A stretch of DNA of 64,000 nucleotides, taken from Clostridia bacterium. Lineage in GTDB: Bacteria; Bacillota; Clostridia; Oscillospirales; CAG-272. The stretch spans positions 21,480 through 85,479 of the forward strand of contig JAGASL010000020.1 of assembly GCA_017621755.1 (NCBI GenBank). Reading direction: 5' to 3'. Below the pieces are notes generated by a model. The model was not told the DNA's origin. It worked only from the letters and a program-made list of their open reading frames with translations, and made no database searches. Of this stretch, positions 18,743 to 27,444 are shown piece after piece (position 1 is the first letter of the stretch; the number at the start of each line of letters is the position of its first letter). Position numbers and translations under genes: made by a program.

Positions 18743-21700
18743 TTAATCAATATCATCCGGGATCAGGGGCATACCGTCCATCTCTACGTCAGAGCCGTAG
18801 ACGTTCTTATTGCGCTCGGCATGCACGTAATCCTCTATGATCGGATCGGGCTGTGAATACTTGTTGCCCGAGATCTCGATGTTCATGGCACCGTTGATGT
18901 GAATGGCCGGCTTCGGATTATCGGGGGTCTCGGGGTCTTCGGGGTGGTTGGTGAAGTTGTTGCCCACGAAGCTGCCGAAATCGTTATTGAGGATCTTGAC
19001 GTCCTTGGCAGAGTTGACGTACACGGCGTAGTTGGTGGTGCGGTTTCTGATCACGTTGTTGGAGATCACGATGTTCTTATAGAGCAGGTAATCCTCTTCT
19101 ACAGACGAGCCAAGGCCGGTGATCGAAACGGTCGCATACAGATCCTGGTTTGCAAAATAGCCCGTGTGGTCAAAGAGGTTGCGGTCAACGAGCAGATCCT
19201 CTGTCACGCCCGATTCGCCCCAATAGATCTCATACAGAATGGCACCGCAGGACATACCAATGTTGCGGAAGGTGCAGTTCTGGATCACACCGCCCGAGGC
19301 CTTGATCAACAGGCCGCGCGAACGAATGTTCTGGAACTTGCAGTTATCAAACCGGAAGCCGTTAGAGGACATGTTCATATTATCAATAAGCACCTTGTTC
19401 GTGCTGCGGTGGTGGTTATCCTTCAGGTCAAAGCCCTGCAGCGCGTCAAAATTCACATCCTCAGTCTTAACGGTGACAGAGCGCTTCTCTACCTTGCCGT
19501 TGCCAAAGCCATTGCCATAGCCGTGGTCCTTCCAGGCAAAGGTCTCTGTGCCGAGCACCGCGGTAGCGGTTAGAGCCGTGGTATCACAAACCAGCTGCCC
19601 CTTGGAGGTGTATACGTACACACGGTCACCAACCTTGAAGTTGGAGCAGAAGCCGGTGGGATCGACAGGCTTTTTGTAATAACCGTACGAGTATTCGGAA
19701 AGGTTGCCCTTGTAAATAATGGTGGTGGTACCGTCACCGTTATCCTTCACCTCTGCCAAGCGGCCGTGCGTGGCGTTTTGGTTGGTAGCATCGTCGCACA
19801 TATTCTCAAACAGGCAGAAGGTAGCCTGCGAGCCCTCGGCACAGCGGGTGGTATGGGTCGCATCGATCGAGCCGATGTGCGCGGGCGAGCCGCGGAAGCG
19901 GCCGAGATCGTCAATGCTGATCTCCAGATCCACGCCGTACTGCTCCTCCAGCGCGAGATAAGCGTTGTAGGTCGCCTCGTCAATGATAACGCCGTTTTGC
20001 GTGGTATCGGCTACGCGGTAGTAGGTGGTGGCGCTCAGCGCACCTCCTTCGGTAAAGGCAAAGCCCGCGGCGTTGCCGTAAAGCGTTACGTCAATGAAGC
20101 TGACGTTTTTACATCTGGGGCCTACGGTCATGGTCGTCCAGCCGTTGGAGGCACGGCAGGTCAGAATATCACCCACGGCAATCATGTTGTATTGCGCCGG
20201 GCCGCACAGCATCTTCATCGTGGGCACGGGGGTGCTATCATCCTTATCGATCTTGCTGAAGCTGGTATCGCAATAGGCGTAGTAGGTGCCCATGCGCTGC
20301 GCACCCATACCGGTGGTATTGAAGCGGGTGACGTTCGTGTTACCAAAGTCGTTGATCATGCCCGCGCCGGTAACCACGCGCAGGGTATTCCCCCCCAGCT
20401 TTTCCAGCACGTAGACCTGGCCGCAGGATTGCTGCGCAAAGCCGAAGGTCACACCCTTAAAGGAGAGATTCTCTGCATCATAGAAGCCGTTGATGCCGTT
20501 CAGCCCGGCATACTGCTCGATATACGCGCCATAGCCGTAAACGGTGGTATTGCTATGCGCCTTCTCCATATTAAAGGTGGTATTCAGCTTATAAACACCG
20601 GGGGCTAAGATCACGTAATCCTCAGCCGCGGCTACGTTGCGCATGTATTTATCAATCAGGGCATCGCCTTCGTAAAGCACGTCCTTCACCGTCTCACGGC
20701 GCTCCATGCCCACGAACAGATCCTTATCCACGTGCGGGAGCAGCGCCTCGTCGGCACCGACCTCCGGTCGGGCATCCACGTCCATCAGGCTATTGCCGTT
20801 GATGTTCTGATTGCCGGACTGCACGGTGGTATGGTCGTACTCGTCATCCGGCGTTTCGTTGCCATCCGCCAAGAAATAATTGTTATTATTGGCCGTCAGA
20901 CGGCCGCCCAGGCTGTTATCGCAGATATACAGGTTACGGCTATCGTTTGCCTCGATCGAAACGGCGCTGTTAAGGATCACGGCGGTGTTATGCACACCGG
21001 TAACCGTGATCGAGCTTTGGGCGTTTTCGATCACGTTCAGCGCTACCAGGCCGTTTTTCACACCGGCGGCCAATACGATGCCGGTATCGGCCTCGTTCAT
21101 CGTCAGCGTGTTGCCGCGATATACGGCATCGGCGGCGGTGGTGGTAATGCCGGTGCCGCTACCCTCTAACACACAGTTGCGCAGGGTGGTGCCGGCCGTA
21201 GCGGTATCTACCAGGCCGTTTTCCGTAAAGGCGAGGTAGGAATGCAGGATGGCACTTTCAGGCGCGGCCAGCTCGATCGCCGTTTTGCCGGTCAGGCGGC
21301 AATCGTTCATCTTCAGCTCGCTGGAGGCGGCATCGACGGCAAGGGCGGTGCCCTCGCTCACGATCTCGACCCGCTCCAGCGTAACGGCAGAGCTGCCCTT
21401 GACCGTCACGGGGCCGATCACGATCAGATCGACCAGGGTAAGCTCGTGGCAACCTTCGATCACCAGGCCCTTGGGCGCGATCAGCACGGTCCCCTTGCCA
21501 TCGTAGGTCTGGCCCGAGGAGCCGCTGATCGTAACCGGCTTGTCGTCGCTGACGCGGTAGATCTTATCCGGCCCCTTGGTAGCCGAGCGGAAGAAGATAG
21601 CAGCCTTGACCTCCTCGGCGTTTGCCGGGTCATAGGTGGTAGCGGTCAGGGCAAAGGCGCCCTCGGCAATGGTGGCACCGCCACCCTTGACGGCAGCACC

Positions 21701-21940
21701 GTTGCCATAGCGTTCCGGCGTGGGCAGAGCGGGCGTATCCTCACCGCCGGGGGTCTCACCACCGGGGGTCTCACCACCGGGGGTCTCACCGCCGGGCGTT
21801 TCACCACCGGGGGTCTCACCGCCGGGGGTCTCGCCGCCGAGCGTTTCGCCGGTGCCGTCGCAAGCGCAAAGTGACCATACCATGCCAAGCGACAGGCAAA
21901 GGCACAGCAGGGTACGTAACCATTGTTTGTTCTTCATCAT
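18743..21940 (-). CDS. Surface lipoprotein with right-handed beta-helix domains (paralogue 3)
   Basis: 1065 aa. Signal peptide and LCAC lipobox as in paralogue 2, then a short stalk of 7 pentad units, the last with Leu for Pro (TLGGE). Beta-helix domain 1 (about residues 65-400) is nearly identical to paralogue 4. The sequence then diverges sharply after MERRETVKD and becomes near-identical again from about the FRGSPAHIGSIDATH block to the C-terminus (YSQPDPIIEDYVHAERN). The putative Asp-Asp site MCDDATNQ is intact. Own promoter at about 21973-22001 and terminator at 18694-18731. Likely extracellular carbohydrate-active or -binding protein; the activity is not established. Confidence 0.85.
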   Translation of the reverse strand: MMKNKQWLRTLLCLCLSLGMVWSLCACDGTGETLGGETPGGETPGGETPGGETPGGETPGGETPGGEDTPALPTPERYGNGAAVKGGGATIAEGAFALTATTYDPANAEEVKAAIFFRSATKGPDKIYRVSDDKPVTISGSSGQTYDGKGTVLIAPKGLVIEGCHELTLVDLIVIGPVTVKGSSAVTLERVEIVSEGTALAVDAASSELKMNDCRLTGKTAIELAAPESAILHSYLAFTENGLVDTATAGTTLRNCVLEGSGTGITTTAADAVYRGNTLTMNEADTGIVLAAGVKNGLVALNVIENAQSSITVTGVHNTAVILNSAVSIEANDSRNLYICDNSLGGRLTANNNNYFLADGNETPDDEYDHTTVQSGNQNINGNSLMDVDARPEVGADEALLPHVDKDLFVGMERRETVKDVLYEGDALIDKYMRNVAAAEDYVILAPGVYKLNTTFNMEKAHSNTTVYGYGAYIEQYAGLNGINGFYDAENLSFKGVTFGFAQQSCGQVYVLEKLGGNTLRVVTGAGMINDFGNTNVTRFNTTGMGAQRMGTYYAYCDTSFSKIDKDDSTPVPTMKMLCGPAQYNMIAVGDILTCRASNGWTTMTVGPRCKNVSFIDVTLYGNAAGFAFTEGGALSATTYYRVADTTQNGVIIDEATYNAYLALEEQYGVDLEISIDDLGRFRGSPAHIGSIDATHTTRCAEGSQATFCLFENMCDDATNQNATHGRLAEVKDNGDGTTTIIYKGNLSEYSYGYYKKPVDPTGFCSNFKVGDRVYVYTSKGQLVCDTTALTATAVLGTETFAWKDHGYGNGFGNGKVEKRSVTVKTEDVNFDALQGFDLKDNHHRSTNKVLIDNMNMSSNGFRFDNCKFQNIRSRGLLIKASGGVIQNCTFRNIGMSCGAILYEIYWGESGVTEDLLVDRNLFDHTGYFANQDLYATVSITGLGSSVEEDYLLYKNIVISNNVIRNRTTNYAVYVNSAKDVKILNNDFGSFVGNNFTNHPEDPETPDNPKPAIHINGAMNIEISGNKYSQPDPIIEDYVHAERNKNVYGSDVEMDGMPLIPDDID
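21740..21853 (-). repeat. 15-nt minisatellite encoding a 7-unit stalk
   Basis: Seven 15-nt units of the same family as at 18308-18473, encoding TPGGE pentads with one TLGGE. The copy number differs from the other paralogues (11 and 9). Confidence 0.93.
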
Positions 21941-21972
21941 GTTTCTCCTTTTTTGCCATGATTCTTGTATGC

Positions 21973-22001
21973 ATTATACCATAAAATCCCCCCTCTGGCA
22001 A
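21973..22001 (-). promoter_or_regulatory. Promoter of beta-helix lipoprotein 3
   Basis: Minus-strand TTGCCA, 17-nt spacer, TATAAT; a duplicated copy of the promoter at 18622-18650 with the same flanking sequence. Confidence 0.8.
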
Positions 22002-22044
22002 GTTATCGAGGGTGAAAATTTTTTCTCTGTTTTTTGTTCAACAT

Positions 22045-22081
22045 GCACAAAAGGGCGCACCTGCTGCAGCAGGTGCGCCCT
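22045..22081 (-). terminator. Terminator after beta-helix lipoprotein 4
   Basis: 12-bp stem GGGCGCACCTGC/GCAGGTGCGCCC with loop TGCA (a perfect palindrome), then TTTTGTG on the minus strand. Confidence 0.85.
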
Positions 22082-22093
22082 TGGGGTTATGCC

Positions 22094-25000
22094 TTAATCA
22101 ATATCATCCGGAATCAGGGGCATACCGTCCATCTCTACGTCAGAGCCGTAGACGTTCTTATTGCGCTCGGCATGCACGTAATCCTCTATGATCGGATCGG
22201 GCTGTGAATACTTGTTGCCCGAGATCTCTACGTTCATGGCGCCGTTGATGTGAATGGCCGGCTTTGGATTGTCCACCGATTCAGGCTCGTTCAGCGGAAC
22301 GCCGAAGTCGTTACCTACGTACTCGCCAAAGTGGTTGTTGATGATCTTGACGTCCTTGGCAGAGTTGACATACACGGCGTAGTTGGTGGTGCGGTTTCTG
22401 ATCACGTTGTTGGAGATCACGATGTTCTTATAGAGCAGGTAATCCTCTTCTACAGACGAGCCAAGGCCGGTAATCGAAACGCTGGCGTAGAGATCGTCGC
22501 GCATTGCGTTATGAAAGTAGCCCGTGTGGTCAAAGAGGTTACGGTCGATCAGCATATTCTCTGTCACGCCCGTTTCGCCCCAATAGATCTCGTACAGCAT
22601 AGCAGCGCAGGCCATACCAATGTTGCGGAAGGTGCAGTTCTGGATCACACCGCCCGCGGCACAAATCAGCAGACCGCGCGAGCGGATGTTCTGGAACTTG
22701 CAGTTATCAAACCGGAAGCCGCTAGAGGCCATGCTCATGTTGTCAATAAGCACCTTGTTATCTGCACGGTGGTGGTTATCCTTCAGGTCAAAGCCCTGCA
22801 GCGCGTCAAAATTCACATCCTCGGTCTTAACGGTGACAGAGCGCTTCTCTACCTTGCCGTTGCCAAAGCCGTCACCATAGCCGTGATCCTTCCAGGCAAA
22901 GGTCTCGGTGCCGAGCACCGCCGTAGCGGAGAGGGCCATGATATCACAAACCAGCTGCCCCTTGGAGGTGTATACGTACACACGGTCACCAACCTTGAAG
23001 TTGGAGCAGAAGCCGGAGGGATCGACAGGCTTTTTGTAATAGCCGTACGAAAATTCAGAAAGGTCGCCCTTGTAGATCATGGTGGTGGTACCGTCACCGT
23101 TATCCTTCACCTCATCCAAACGGGCGTGCTCAGTGTTTTGGTTGGTGGCATCGTCACACATATTCTCAAACAGGCAGAAGGTAGCCTGCGAGCCCTGGGC
23201 ACAGCGGGTAGTGTGGGTAGCATCTTGCGAGCCGATGTGCGCGGGCGAGCCGCGGAAGCGACCAAGCTCATCGATCTCTACCTCTAAATCAACACCGTAC
23301 TTCTCTTCCAGCGCGAGGTAGGCGTTGTAGAGCTCTTCGGAAATGATCTCGCCACTGCGGGTGGTATTGCATACGCGATAGTAGGTGGTAGCGCTCAGCG
23401 CATCCTGCTCTACGTAGGCAAAGCCGGAGGCGTTACCGTAGATATTGAAGTCGATAAACTTGACGTTCTTGGTGTTGGTATAGATGCCAATGGTGGTACC
23501 GCCGTTTACGGCACGGCAGGTGAAGATATCGCCCTTGCGATAGATCTCGTACCAGTACTTGGAAACCTCCATCCTCATAACCGGAACGCCCTCGTCCTCA
23601 GGCAGCTTCTGAATGCTGTTGAAGTCGGCATCGGCATAGGCGTAGAAGGTGCCCATTCTCTGTGCGCCTATACCGGTGGTATCGAAATACGTCGTATTGG
23701 TATTGCCAAACTCGTTCATCATGCCGGCACCGGTCACCACCAGCAGGTAGTACTTGCCACCCGTGGCGGGCAGCTTATCCAGCACGTAGACCTGACCGCA
23801 GGACTGCTGCTTGAAGCCGATGGTCATGCCCTTGATGGTCACGTTCTCTACCGCGTTATAGTTCATCAGCTGGCCAAGGCCGGACTGGCGCTCCATGTAT
23901 ACGCCGTAGGCGTAGATGGTGGAATTGCTATGCTCAGCACGAAGGGCCATGTTGGTATCGGTCTTGTAGGCACCGGGGGCGAGGATGACGTATTCATCGG
24001 TCTTACAGTGCTCAAGAATATAGCTGGCAATGCCAAGCTGCTCCTTGTCCATCAGATCCTTGACGGTCTCACGGCGCTCCATGCCCACGAACAGATCCTT
24101 ATCCACGTGCGGAAGCAGCGCCTCGTCGGCACCCACCTCGGGGCGGGCATCCACGTCCATCAGGTTGTTGCCGTTGTGGTTTTGGTTGCCGGTCTGCACG
24201 GTGGTATGGTCGTACTCGTCATCCGGCGTTTCGTTGCCATCCGCCAGAAAATAATTGTTATGATTGGCCGTCAGGCGGCCACCCAGGCTGTTATCGCAGA
24301 TATACAGGTTGCGGCTATCGTTTGCCTCGATCGAAACGGCGCTGTTGAGGATCACGGCGGTGTTATGCACACCGGTCACCGTGATCGAGCTTTGGGCGTT
24401 TTCGATCACGTTCAGCGCTACCAGGCCGTTTTTCACACCGGCGGCCAATACGATGCCGGTATCGGCCTCACGCATCGTCAGCGTGTTGCCGCGATATACG
24501 GCATCGGCGGCGGTGGTGGTAATACCGGTGCCGCTACCCTCTAACACGCAATTGCGCAGGGTGGTGCCGGCCGTAGCGGTATCTACCAGGCCGTTTTCCG
24601 TAAAGGCGAGGTAGGAATGCAGAATGGCACTTTCAGGCGCGGCCAGCTCGATCGCCGTTTTGCCGGTCAGGCGGCAATCGTTCATCTTCAGCTCGCTGGA
24701 GGCAGCATCGACGGCAAGGGCGGTGCCCTCGCTCACGATCTCGACCCGCTCCAGCGTAACGGCAGAGCTGCCCTTGACCGTCACGGGGCCAATCACGATC
24801 AGATCGACCAGGGTAAGCTCGTGGCAACCTTCGATCACCAGCCCCTTGGGCGCGATCAGCACGGTTCCCTTGCCATCGTAGGACTGGCCCGAGGAGCCGC
24901 TGATCGTAACAGGCTTATCGTCACTGACGCGGTAAATCTTATCCGGCCCCTTGGTAGCCGAGCGGAAGAAGGTCGATGCCTTTGTCTCCTCGGCGTTTGC

Positions 25001-25342
25001 CGGGTCATAGGTGGTAGCGGTCAGGGCAAAGGTCCCCTCGGCAATGGTGGCACCGCCACCCTTGACGGCAGCGCCGTTGCCATAGCGTTCCGGCGTTGGT
25101 AGAGCGGGCGTATCCTCACCACCGGGGGTCTCGCCACCGGGCGTTTCGCCACCGGGCGTTTCGCCACCAGGGGTCTCGCCGCCGGGCGTTTCACCACCGG
25201 GCGTTTCGCCACCAGGGGTCTCGCCACCAGGGGTCTCGCCACCGGGGGTCTCGCCTGTGCCGCCGCAGGCGCAAAGTGGCCATACCATACCAAACGCCAG
25301 GCAAAGGCATAGCAGAGAGCGCAGCCAGGTTCGATTGTTCAT
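22094..25342 (-). CDS. Surface lipoprotein with right-handed beta-helix domains (paralogue 4)
   Basis: 1082 aa from the ATG at 25342 (MNNRTWLRSLLC) after an AAGGAGA site; the longer frame to 25414 runs into hprK and is rejected. Lipobox LCAC, 9 pentad stalk units (about 25120-25255), then beta-helix domain 1 nearly identical to paralogue 3, a private central domain (about 24060 down to 23360) and a shared C-terminus. MCDDATNQ is intact. Only 37 nt separate it from the hprK stop and no terminator is visible there, so it may be cotranscribed with HPr kinase. Function as for the other copies: surface polysaccharide processing or binding, inferred only. Confidence 0.85.
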   Translation of the reverse strand: MNNRTWLRSLLCLCLAFGMVWPLCACGGTGETPGGETPGGETPGGETPGGETPGGETPGGETPGGETPGGETPGGEDTPALPTPERYGNGAAVKGGGATIAEGTFALTATTYDPANAEETKASTFFRSATKGPDKIYRVSDDKPVTISGSSGQSYDGKGTVLIAPKGLVIEGCHELTLVDLIVIGPVTVKGSSAVTLERVEIVSEGTALAVDAASSELKMNDCRLTGKTAIELAAPESAILHSYLAFTENGLVDTATAGTTLRNCVLEGSGTGITTTAADAVYRGNTLTMREADTGIVLAAGVKNGLVALNVIENAQSSITVTGVHNTAVILNSAVSIEANDSRNLYICDNSLGGRLTANHNNYFLADGNETPDDEYDHTTVQTGNQNHNGNNLMDVDARPEVGADEALLPHVDKDLFVGMERRETVKDLMDKEQLGIASYILEHCKTDEYVILAPGAYKTDTNMALRAEHSNSTIYAYGVYMERQSGLGQLMNYNAVENVTIKGMTIGFKQQSCGQVYVLDKLPATGGKYYLLVVTGAGMMNEFGNTNTTYFDTTGIGAQRMGTFYAYADADFNSIQKLPEDEGVPVMRMEVSKYWYEIYRKGDIFTCRAVNGGTTIGIYTNTKNVKFIDFNIYGNASGFAYVEQDALSATTYYRVCNTTRSGEIISEELYNAYLALEEKYGVDLEVEIDELGRFRGSPAHIGSQDATHTTRCAQGSQATFCLFENMCDDATNQNTEHARLDEVKDNGDGTTTMIYKGDLSEFSYGYYKKPVDPSGFCSNFKVGDRVYVYTSKGQLVCDIMALSATAVLGTETFAWKDHGYGDGFGNGKVEKRSVTVKTEDVNFDALQGFDLKDNHHRADNKVLIDNMSMASSGFRFDNCKFQNIRSRGLLICAAGGVIQNCTFRNIGMACAAMLYEIYWGETGVTENMLIDRNLFDHTGYFHNAMRDDLYASVSITGLGSSVEEDYLLYKNIVISNNVIRNRTTNYAVYVNSAKDVKIINNHFGEYVGNDFGVPLNEPESVDNPKPAIHINGAMNVEISGNKYSQPDPIIEDYVHAERNKNVYGSDVEMDGMPLIPDDID
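25120..25255 (-). repeat. 15-nt minisatellite encoding a 9-unit stalk
   Basis: Nine 15-nt units encoding TPGGE pentads. Synonymous patterns differ from the 11- and 7-unit copies, implying independent expansion or unequal exchange. Confidence 0.93.
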
Positions 25343-25379
25343 CACGTTCGTCTCCTTATGAGTATTATGTATATAGGAT

Positions 25380-26348
25380 TCACCCTTTGGCCGGTGCTGC
25401 CGCATCGATCTCATCCTGCGACATGCCCATCTGCGCCATCAGGCGGCGATTAAACTCCTCAGCCGTGTTATAGCCCATCATCTTTTGGCGGTGGTTCATA
25501 GCGGCGATCTCCAGCACCACGGCCATATTACGGCCGGGGCAGACCGGCAGCGTGATCGAGGGGATCTGCACGCCAAGAATATCGGTGGTCTCGCTGTCAA
25601 GGCCCAGGCGGTCATACATCTTGCCGTTTTCCCACGGCTCAAGATTGACGACCAGCTCGATCTTGGTGGTGTTTTCTACCGAGCCCATACCAAAAAGGCG
25701 GCAAACGTCTACAATGCCAATGCCGCGCAGCTCTACGTAGTGGCGAATGATCTCGGGGGCCGAGCCAACCAGGGTCTTAGAGGACACGCGCTTGATCTCT
25801 ACGGCATCGTCTGCGATCAGGCGGTGGCCGCGCTTGAGCAGCTCGATGGCCGTTTCGCTTTTACCAATGCCGCTTTCGCCCAGCAGCAAAAGCCCCTCGC
25901 CATACACGTTGACCAGCACGCCGTGGCGCGTGATGCGCGGTGCCAGCGCCACGTTCAGATAGGAGATCAGCGTGGCCATAAAGTCACTGGTGCCGCGCTT
26001 GGTGCGCAGCAGCGGAATATGGTATTTCTCTGCCAGCGTCTTCATCTCGGCAAAGACCTCAAGACCCGTGGTCACCACCACGCCGACCGGGCTGGCGGCG
26101 AAAAATTTGGCTATGCTTTCATAGCGCTGCTCATCCGGCAGCTGCTGTAGGTACAGGTATTCTACCTTACCAATGATCTCTAATCTTGCTTTTTCAAAAT
26201 GGTCAAAAAAGCCCACCAGCGGCAAGCCGGGGCGGTTGACCTGGGTCGAGCAGATCTGGATCTTTTCTGCCTCCATCGGCAGATAGATCGCCTCCAGCTT
26301 GTGCTCACGAATCACCTCAGACAGCGAAACGCTGTAAACGTCCTCCAT
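25380..26348 (-). CDS. hprK: HPr kinase/phosphorylase
   Basis: Phosphorylates and dephosphorylates HPr on Ser46, the sensor step of carbon catabolite repression. It is 322 aa from the ATG at 26348. The -10 of its promoter overlaps an upstream in-frame ATG at 26378, so the shorter start with its GGGAGGG site is chosen. Walker A GESGIGKSE is at about 157-165, the catalytic-type His at 142 (RHGVLV), Asp pair 180-181 (LIADDAVE), and the family signature LRGIGIVDV at about 208-216. No lgt or uvr genes follow as in Bacillus; a beta-helix lipoprotein gene follows directly. Confidence 0.95.
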   Translation of the reverse strand: MEDVYSVSLSEVIREHKLEAIYLPMEAEKIQICSTQVNRPGLPLVGFFDHFEKARLEIIGKVEYLYLQQLPDEQRYESIAKFFAASPVGVVVTTGLEVFAEMKTLAEKYHIPLLRTKRGTSDFMATLISYLNVALAPRITRHGVLVNVYGEGLLLLGESGIGKSETAIELLKRGHRLIADDAVEIKRVSSKTLVGSAPEIIRHYVELRGIGIVDVCRLFGMGSVENTTKIELVVNLEPWENGKMYDRLGLDSETTDILGVQIPSITLPVCPGRNMAVVLEIAAMNHRQKMMGYNTAEEFNRRLMAQMGMSQDEIDAAAPAKG

Positions 26349-26376
26349 AAGCCCTCCCATATTCGTTTTTTCTTTC

Positions 26377-26405
26377 ATTATAGCCGAAGTTTTCTAAAAA
26401 GTAAA
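26377..26405 (-). promoter_or_regulatory. Promoter of hprK
   Basis: Minus-strand TTTACT, 17-nt spacer, TATAAT; its predicted start excludes the farthest upstream ATG of the hprK frame. Confidence 0.65.
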
Positions 26406-26496
26406 GAGAAAAAGCCGAAAAAGCAGGGGCTCATTCACAAAAAAGTCACATTGTTCTGTTACAATATAGTGAAAACAAAAAACAGGAGCCGCTTGT

Positions 26497-27444
26497 ATGA
26501 AACAACGTATACTGACCCGCCTTTGCCTGCTGGCGCTGGTGCTTGCCATGCTGCTTGCCATGCCCGGCTGCTCGAAATACCGCATAGAGATGTCTAATAC
26601 CCGCCAAAGCGAGGTGATGCTGACGGTAGACGGCACCGAGGTAGCCTACGAGGTGGTCTATTTCTTCTACTGCACCTATCGCGATGCCTACCCGGAGGAG
26701 AGCTTTGAGCGACGCATGGCGCGCGTAAAGAGCAGCATTTGCGAGCTGTACGGCATTTTTACCCTGAGCCGTGAGTATGCGATTGACCCATACGGTGACG
26801 AGGTGAACGAGACGCTTGACGAGATGGTGGTGGAGATGATCGATTCCTTCCCCACGCGGCGTGATTATATTGCCCGCCTGAGCGACCAGCATATGACCGA
26901 TGCGGTCTCTCGCCTGCTACTGCGCTCGTACATCTGCCAGGAGCTGCTGCTTTCCGAAATGGAGGACGAGCTGGAGGACGAGGAGTTGCTGACCGCCTTT
27001 CTTGGGCGTGAGGACGTGATCCGCGTGCTGTCTATGACGCTGGATTTTGGTGACCAGACCGAGGCCATGCGCCGCCGCGCAGAGGAGATCATGCAGGCGC
27101 TTTCTGAGTGCGAGGATACCGACGAGGCCTTTTTAGAGATTGCCCGGCGCAAGGCCACCGCTGAAAACGCGCATAGCTATCTGACCACCGCGCAATGGCA
27201 CAGCCTGTGCGGTACCGAGGGGGGCACCCCCGCCATTGGCAGCATCAGCGAGCCACTCTATGAGGGCACTACCTGCCTGATCATGCGCGTTTCGGAAAAG
27301 GACCTGGCCTACGCGAAGGAAAACCCGGATGAGATCGGCATTAGCTATCTGGAATGTGCCATTCGTGATACCGCTGCTTCTCTTACTGCCACCTATACGC
27401 CAAACGAGGCCTACTTAACCCTCACGGAGGAAAGCTTTGCATGA
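26497..27444 (+). CDS. Lipoprotein with PrsA/SurA-like (parvulin-related) organisation
   Basis: 315 aa. The lipoprotein signal peptide ends LAMPGC (Cys25). VMLTVDGTEVAYEVVYFFY resembles the SurA/PrsA N-terminal chaperone strand that follows the lipid anchor. The middle is strongly acidic and helical, and a region from about 170 to 270 (EDVIRVLSMTLDF, FLEIARRKA, PAIGSISEPLY) follows the order of a parvulin peptidyl-prolyl isomerase domain without its usual catalytic residues. Likely an extracytoplasmic folding factor; catalytic activity is doubtful. It overlaps the next gene by 4 nt (ATGA). Confidence 0.6.
   Translation: MKQRILTRLCLLALVLAMLLAMPGCSKYRIEMSNTRQSEVMLTVDGTEVAYEVVYFFYCTYRDAYPEESFERRMARVKSSICELYGIFTLSREYAIDPYGDEVNETLDEMVVEMIDSFPTRRDYIARLSDQHMTDAVSRLLLRSYICQELLLSEMEDELEDEELLTAFLGREDVIRVLSMTLDFGDQTEAMRRRAEEIMQALSECEDTDEAFLEIARRKATAENAHSYLTTAQWHSLCGTEGGTPAIGSISEPLYEGTTCLIMRVSEKDLAYAKENPDEIGISYLECAIRDTAASLTATYTPNEAYLTLTEESFA

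Noticed and set aside
18277..18840. Plus-strand frame with collagen-like PPGVS repeats
   Set aside because: It is the reverse reading of the TPGGE minisatellite inside lipoprotein 2, with no ribosome site. The same shadow appears over paralogue 3.
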